NCBI GenBank assembly: GCA_036872755.1
Contig: JAVHNS010000001.1
Location: forward strand, 2,046,001-2,110,000
Origin: Orbilia blumenaviensis
Taxonomy: Eukaryota; Ascomycota; Orbiliomycetes; Orbiliales; Orbiliaceae
Direction: 5' to 3'
DNA length: 64,000 bases
The notes under the pieces were generated by a model, which did no database searches, was not told where the DNA came from, and saw only the letters and a program-made list of their open reading frames with translations. Below, one piece after another: positions 57,529-64,000 of this stretch. A program made the position numbers and the translations under genes. Numbering within the stretch: position 1 is the first letter of the stretch; every line of letters starts with the position of its first letter.

Positions 57529-60500
57529 ATGGCGTCACGGCCAGAACTCAAAGTCGATGATGAGAGTGGGTTCATTTCGACGTTTAATAGATTACCCGCC
57601 AAAGACAGCAATACAATCCGAGTATTCGAGCGTTCTGACTTCTACACTGTCCATGGCGAAGATGCTCAATTCGTAGCTCAACATGTTCGTACATTCTTTC
57701 TCTCTCCAAACTCCATGTTACACATACACCCAACCACCCCCCCTCTGACATTTTCAAACCTTGCATGCAATGAGCTTTCTTTCAATGGAAATAAAGTAAA
57801 AAGAAAAAAAATAATAATTCTAACACAATCATCGTCATATCTATCTTTCCAGGTCTATAAAACCAACTCCGTCCTAAAATCCCTTGGAGGCGGCAAGTCC
57901 ACGCTACAATCATGCACCCTCTCCGTCACCGTCTTCCGCAACTTCCTCCGCGAAGCACTCTTCCAGCAAGGCAAAAAGATCGAAATCTGGGGGTCCCAGA
58001 AGGGTAGGAATAACTGGGAGATAATCAAACAAGCTTCGCCGGGAAACCTGCAGGATGTGGAAGAGGATATAGCTGGACAATTGGACTCTAGTCCTATCGT
58101 GCTCGCGGTTAAGGTTTCGGCGAAGGTGGATCAGAGGGTTGTTGGTGTCGCTTTTGCCGATGCTAGTGTGAGAGAGTTGGGGGTTAGTGAGTTTGTGGAT
58201 AATGATTTGTATTCGAATTTTGAGGTTGGTTACTATTATTTTCGCCCCTTCATCCTGTTCTTTCCTCCCTAATCAGTAGTATTTTTCTAACTTTCTGTTC
58301 GGTGGGTGGAATAGTCGCTGTTGATCCAACTAGGAGTCAAAGAATGCATCATCCAAACAAACGAATCCAAAAAGGACATCGAAAACTCCAAACTCCGGTC
58401 TATAATCGACCGCTGCGGCGTCGTCATCACCGACAAGAAATCGTCAGACTTTGCAGGAAAGGACGTCGAGCAGGATCTTACCCGCCTACTAAAGGAAGAT
58501 GTCGCAGTCGGATCTCTACCGCAAGCGGATCTTAAAGTCGCCATGGGTGCTGCGTCAGCCTTGATTAGATATCTTGGGCTGATGTCTGATCAGTTGAATT
58601 TCGGGCAGTATAGACTGTATCAGCATGATTTGGCGCAGTATATGAAGCTTGATGCGTCGGCGCTTAAGGCATTGAATTTGATGCCTGGTCCGAGGGATGG
58701 ATCGAAGAATATGTCGGTTTATGGGCTGTTGAATAAATGCAAAACGGCTGTAGGGACGCGGCTGCTCGCGCAGTGGTTGAAACAGCCGTTAATGTCGCTG
58801 GAAGAAATTGAGAAGCGACATTTGCTTGTCGAGGCCTTTGTGGAAGACACGGAGCTGCGACAGACTATGCAGGAGGAGCACCTGAGGTCTGTGCCGGATC
58901 TATATCGTCTTGCGAAGAAGTTTCAGAGGAATATGGCGAATTTGGAGGATGTCGTTAGGGCTTATATGTTGGTTATTAAACTTCCTGGGTTTATTGGGAC
59001 GCTGGAAGGGGTTATGGATGAGAAGTATAAAGATCCGCTGGATGAGGTTTATACGAGAAAATTAAAGGAGTTTCAACTGCAGTTGGCTAAGTTGGAGGAG
59101 ATGGTTGAGACGACGGTTGATTTAGAGGCGTTAGAGAATCATGAGTATATTATCAAACCGGAGTTTGATGATAGTTTGAGGACCATTAGGACGAAGCTTG
59201 ATGGGCTGCAGCGGGATCTGGGGAAGGAGCATAGGAGCGTGAGTAATGATCTGGGACAGGAGATGGATAAGAAGTTGTTTTTGGAGAACCACAGGGTTCA
59301 TGGGTGGTGTTTCCGCCTTACAAGAAACGTAAGCTTCACCTTTTACAATTACGATAGCTTATATGGTTTCCATTTACTAACAAGCCTGATAGGAAGCTGG
59401 CTCGATCCGGAATAACCGTCACTACAGGGAAATATCAACCCAGAAAAACGGCGTCTACTTCACAACGGACAAGCTATCAGGCATCCGCCGCGACTTCGAC
59501 CAATACACTCAAAACTACAATAAAACACAAACCGGCCTCGTTCAGGAAGTCGTCAACGTCGCATCCTCATACTGTCCCGTCTTTGAAAGCCTCGCCGCGG
59601 TTCTCGCACACCTTGATGTCATCGTCAGTTTTGCACATGTATCAGTGCACGCTCCGTCGCCTTATGTGCGTCCCAAGATGCACCCGCGTGGAGAGGGTAA
59701 TACGATTCTCAAGGAGGCTCGACATCCATGCATGGAAATGCAGGATGATATTCAATTCATCACCAATGACGTCGAGCTTGTCCGTGGCTCCAGCGAGTTC
59801 CTGATCATTACGGGGCCAAACATGGGTGGTAAATCGACGTATATCCGACAAATCGGCGTGATAGCTTTGATGGCACAAGCCGGCTGTTTCGTACCTTGTT
59901 CCGAAGCAGAACTTACAATATTCGATTGCATTCTTGCGCGTGTCGGGGCAAGTGATAGTCAGCTTAAGGGAGTCAGTACCTTTATGGCGGAGATGTTGGA
60001 GACCGCGACGATTTTGAAGAGCGCTACGAGAGAGAGTTTGATTATTATTGATGAGTTGGGGAGGGGGACGAGTACTTACGACGGGTTTGGACTTGCGTGG
60101 GCTATCAGCGAGTATATTGTGAAACAGATCAAGTGTTTTTCAATGTTCGCTACGCATTTCCACGAGCTGACGGCTTTGGTGGATGATTACCCTGCTGTTA
60201 AGAATTTACACGTTGTTGCGCACGTTGGAGAGAAAGATGCCGGCGGCGGGGAGAGGAAACGGGAGGTTACACTGTTATATAAAGTCGACGAAGGGGTGTG
60301 TGACCAAAGTTTTGGAATCCATGTCGCGGAGTTGGTAAGGTTCCCGCAGAAGGTGGTGAATATGGCGAAAAGAAAAGCGGATGAATTGGAGGATTTTAAG
60401 GGGAAACATGATAAAGATGCTATGACGGATAGGTTTTCGAAGGAGGAAGTTGCGGAGGGGAGTAGATTGTTAAAAGAACTGTTGATTGAATGGAAGAGGA

Positions 60501-60634
60501 GGGTTGAAGGTGGAAGTGGAGGGAAGATGGAGGCAGCTGATATGACGAAGGTTATGAAAGGGCTTGTGGAGGGGGAGTGGAAGGAGAGGTTGGAGGGGAA
60601 TGCGTGGGTTATGCAGAGTGTTAGGACTTTGTAG
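57529..60634 (+). CDS. msh2: DNA mismatch repair protein MSH2
   Basis: MutS-family ATPase that with MSH6 or MSH3 recognises mismatches and small loops in the nucleus (family knowledge). Exons 57529-57684, 57853-58224, 58315-59328 and 59393-60634, GT-AG, give 927 aa, usual size. The mismatch-binding domain I (about 17-125) is interrupted by intron 1. The connector and lever domains follow ([47 protein letters not shown]). The ATPase has Walker [10 protein letters not shown] at 655-663, the MutS signature [20 protein letters not shown] and the ATHFHEL motif. The C-terminal helix-turn-helix dimer region ([20 protein letters not shown]) is present. Junctions 2 and 3 restore [19 protein letters not shown] and [13 protein letters not shown]. 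Intron 1 is 168 nt, a multiple of three without an in-frame stop, so retention would leave the frame open. Confidence 0.97.
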
Positions 60635-61713
60635 GCTCGCCTTTTTCTGTGGAAGGTGGTGTGGGAGTGTCTCGTTTTTTTTTAGTGATTCGGGGGGGAG
60701 GGGGGGGGGGGTATTTGAGGCAAAATACATAAATGCCGTATCGGTTTTTTCCGTCCTAGCTTTTGGTGGGTTTGCTATTCCTCTTTTTGATTTTCGTATG
60801 TATAATAGACGGTATACTAGTATATTATCCTTCCTGGCGCTGGTTGATGGGAGGAGGTGGGTAGATCGATAGAAGGATACCTCCCTCGATATATTATATC
60901 CATCGAGCAATGCTAAAGCACATTTTATTAATACTACTATATGCATCGAATACCGGATATAGAGCTACAGTCCTATATCGTACGTATTCAACCGAAAATA
61001 TCAATATCTGTTGCTTTTAGAACGGAGTAGTATATACGGCCACCTTGATATATTTAATTCATTCTTTCAAGCGGATGTATGTATGGCACGAAGTCTGCTA
61101 GGAAAGAAAAAGAAAAGGAGGAAGAAAAAGGAAATTTAAAGCATGTGATCAAGAATAAGGATACGTATAACGCAGCGCCGGTAACCGTTATGCATAATAT
61201 AATTGAGCAAACAAAAGGCCCATTGTAGAATATACAAGATTTTCGAGGCTGTAGTAGATATACAAAATGCGTTTCCAATTGTAAAAGAAAGCAGTGTAGG
61301 CAGATAAAAATGCCCCGGGGGGGGGGGGGGGGGGGGGGGGGGGCTACAAAGGTGCATCAAAAACGCCGTGTACCAAAAAAGGGAGAAAAGAAGTAAGCCT
61401 TAAACTAGGAAAAGAGAGAAAAAAAAGACTCAGACTTTGAATCGATTGAGTAGTATGGTTGTTACTGATGGTGGATAGTGCTGTGGGAGGTCACCAGTGT
61501 TGTAGCTGGCGTTGGATTTGAAAATTCTCCAAGTTTGGGGGAGGAAGAGGGATGTAGAAATAGATACATGAAGTGAAAGATAGCTGGATGCGTGGAGGGG
61601 GCGATGGGTATCGGGCAATGCTTGCTGTCAAATCGCTATGCATAAATAAATAGAGATGTCCCATATTCGGGAAACAGGGTGGATGTTACAGCCAATAGAA
61701 GGGAGAGGTTAAA
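60635..61713. other. Convergent 3' region of MSH2 and Ldb17 with G tracts
   Basis: No coding features. It contains G-rich runs at about 60692-60711 and an uninterrupted G27 at 61317-61343, with A/G-rich sequence in between. Short ORFs over the tracts are artefacts of the repeats. Confidence 0.6.
61317..61343 (+). repeat. Poly-G tract (G27)
   Basis: Twenty-seven consecutive G residues between two converging genes. It can form G-quadruplex and is hard to sequence, so the exact length may be uncertain. Confidence 0.9.
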
Positions 61714-63597
61714 TTAGGAATCAGTTGCTACTCCCACCTTTACTGCGTGAACAGATCGAGCGGATGGGATTGGGGGCGGTGGACCTCTTCTTCTCAAGCT
61801 ACCGTTCGCCGGTGGCGGTGGGGGCTTCTTAGGCTCACATTTTGGAGGTTCTGCCTGTACCTCCGGAGCTGATGCCTTTTCCAACCCACCCCAAACCCCG
61901 CGAACGCGGCCCGGTGGAGGGGGTGGCGGCGCACCTCTTTCCCTCTTTTTAGACCCAGGCTTTTGTGGTGCTTTTTCCTTTACAGCAGCAACTTCGACCA
62001 CCGACATGCTGCTTCCAACATCATTTAAGCTCATTCCCAAATATTGCATCGCAAGCTCATGAGTCTTTTCTTCCGTCGGCGAGTCACCTAGCCAGTCTAC
62101 CTTGTTGCAACGAGAGACCAAGCGAAGAGTCGTCGGATCGGCGGGAGAGAAATGTCGAGATCGGACGTTGGACAACTGGTTGAGAAGTTTGATAATCTCC
62201 GCTCGTTTATAGTGAGGGGGGTGGCGAAGTTGAGTATGTGAGAGTAAAGGGTGGAAAACTCGAAGATACATATGGCGTAGCTAAAATATGTATTAAAATA
62301 GGTAGTTACACGGAGTAGATCATGGATGGACTTACTGTATCTTCTTCTTCTGGCAGGTCAGCCAAGCTGCGTATCATGACATCAACAAGAACACATAGAT
62401 CATTGGTATAAAAGTATTCATAAGTTTTGCTTGTTGTAAAGAGCAAGAATAAGAGCTTTAAAATTAACAGCTGGGTTGGGGTTTCCGCTAATGCATTGTT
62501 AGTATTGTCGACCTCATAGAGACTGAATTTAATTCTTACTTTCTCGATTTAACAGAAGAATTATATTCTCGCCGAAAGTTTTGAAATCCGGCCCGTGGAA
62601 AGAGAGGACCTTTACAACTCTGTTCGTCGGGGGTGGTGCGGTCTCGTCCCGTATACTATGTTCCGAGAGCATATACTGCTCGTTCAATACGAGCTATAAC
62701 TATTGTTAGAATTCTGTCGTTCTCTGAATCGCACCATTCGCCTTACCAAAACTTTGATCACAGCATAATTATATGGATCGTCTGTGTCACCTTGGCCCTC
62801 TTCCACTTGTTCCAGAAGGTGTTTTATAAACTCGTCTTGTAAAATGTCTATTTGGTATTTGCTATTAGCTTTAGGTTGCACCGAGTAGCACTGTTAATTG
62901 TTGAATGTCCGTATTCTTACCCAGATCTTGGTTTCTCAACTTTTGAATCCGACACATTTCATAGAAAACCTCTAGTAAAAGTTTGTGGAAACCAAAATTT
63001 AATTTGGCGACATCCTTCCAAATCAAGTCGATAAGTCTCGCGAAGGCGTTCTGCTCCAACATGAGTTCGAATGTCTTGGGGTTGTCGATTCCATCGTAGA
63101 GGAGGGTGGCGGTTATTACGTGAAGCCTTGCTGAATTCGAAGGTTCCTGCCTAGCTAGTTAGCATTGAACCGATAAAGGATTCATGAACACAAAAAAGCC
63201 GGGGCGTATACCTTCAAAAACCGTCCTACAAAACGCCGGCGAACATATGTTTTGTGTTCGGCGAATAGCTTAGACTCGAGAAGTCGAAATCCACATTTTA
63301 CCATATCATATTCAGATTGAAGATAGTCGTCTGATCATGTGACTTCGCCGTTAGCTAAAATCCTGGCTTCCTTGGAAAACGTCTCCCAACAGACCTTGAT
63401 ACTCCGATATTAGCTGAAGATAAGACCGTAATTGTATGTCAATTTGGTGCTGTGTCGGACATGGCGTATCAAGAATAGTGTCCAGTTCTATATGAAGCAG
63501 GGGTAAGCCAGGATAACCATGGTCACCAGATTACGTATATCGTACCATCCCAGAACTGCTGCTCCTCTAACTTGGTCTCTACTTCAGATGTCTCCAT
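61714..63597 (-). CDS. ldb17: Ldb17/Dip1/SPIN90-type Arp2/3 regulator
   Basis: Leucine-rich (armadillo-like) protein of the SPIN90/Ldb17 family, which activates Arp2/3 to make linear seed filaments at endocytic sites (family knowledge). Eight exons: 63597-63546, 63487-63395, 63330-63212, 63146-62921, 62868-62747, 62693-62540, 62487-62336 and 62280-61714, all GT-AG and in frame, give 494 aa. The helical domain (about 10-360) shows [95 protein letters not shown] and [18 protein letters not shown]. The C-terminal part (about 400-494) is Pro-rich with [17 protein letters not shown] and [10 protein letters not shown], consistent with SH3 or profilin binding as in yeast Ldb17. The ORFs visible in raw sequence are single exons of this gene; reading them singly hides it. 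Confidence 0.92.
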
Positions 63598-64000
63598 GGC
63601 TGCCGTGTTGAAGGCATGAATCAAGGTATTCTTTTCTGCCACTAACCAAATGGTCGAAAGGTCGATGAAGGAGAGTTATTTCAACGGGGAGGGCCACCAT
63701 CCATACGAGAAAAAAAAGGTAAGGTGCCGACCAGGAGGGAATGTCCGAGCCCGCGGGCCGTCTGGTAAGGATAATTTGTCCTGAAATCCACGGGACAATG
63801 TGATGCTGCTGCAGCTGGGCCAGAAATTGTCACTAGCGAATCGATGGCATGCATACGAGCAAGCAGTTTTGGATATCGGCTCCTGCTTCGCTGCAGGTTC
63901 GTGTTGACGCCTAAGTGGGCCGGGTATACCTGCTTTAGTACTTCTCACTTAGAAGATACCAAGCAAGCGACTAGCATCCCAAGCTGCAGCAGAACAGTTG
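63598..64000. other. Right end of window, upstream of ldb17
   Basis: Promoter region of the Ldb17-type gene plus unassigned sequence. A 90-codon minus-strand ORF (63676-63948) has no recognisable features and is not called. Confidence 0.5.

Overview
This window is nuclear DNA from a filamentous ascomycete (Pezizomycotina). The support is direct. Nearly every gene is split by short GT-AG introns, mostly 50-90 nt, many with a CTAAC-like branch site. The gene set includes fungal NoxR, a HapC-type CCAAT-binding subunit, a metacaspase, a delta-8 sphingolipid desaturase and Rtc4. Conserved protein details and two small secreted cysteine-rich proteins would fit a plant-associated or saprotrophic leotiomycete-like fungus, but the class is inference. 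I found no rRNA, convincing tRNA, CRISPR array or intact transposon.

Left part (1-30 kb): genes are sparse and separated by 1-3 kb AT-rich stretches. In order: NADPH-oxidase regulator NoxR (-), a coiled-coil orphan (+), a small secreted protein with Thr/Val repeats (-), delta-8 sphingolipid desaturase (+) converging on a short-chain dehydrogenase (-), a helical TPR-like orphan (+), a secreted protein with 14 cysteines (-), a doubtful 199-codon ORF (+), metacaspase (+), a conserved-looking cysteine-motif protein (+) and a single-exon orphan (+). This is where lineage-specific genes concentrate.

Right part (30-64 kb): mostly housekeeping genes. HapC/NF-YB (-), a 5.4-kb gene-free interval, prefoldin subunit 2 (-) divergent from CMC2 (+), PEX13 (-), RTC4 (-), prenylcysteine oxidase (+), AMSH/Sst2-type deubiquitinase (+), eIF2A (+), MSH2 (+) and an Ldb17/Dip1/SPIN90-type Arp2/3 regulator (-).

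These genes do not form an obvious pathway cluster. Themes recur: redox and development (NoxR, HapC), membrane lipid (desaturase, prenylcysteine oxidase), endocytosis and endosomal sorting (Ldb17, AMSH), protein folding (prefoldin), translation (eIF2A), peroxisome import (PEX13) and genome stability (MSH2, RTC4). Exon-intron structures were worked out by hand: each model keeps reading frame across GT-AG junctions and restores family-conserved sequence, but no transcript evidence was available. The most notable non-genic signals are six exact copies of the 10-bp palindrome TACCTAGGTA, long homopolymers (including a T24 tract 17 nt upstream of the MSH2 start codon), and the large hapC upstream interval.
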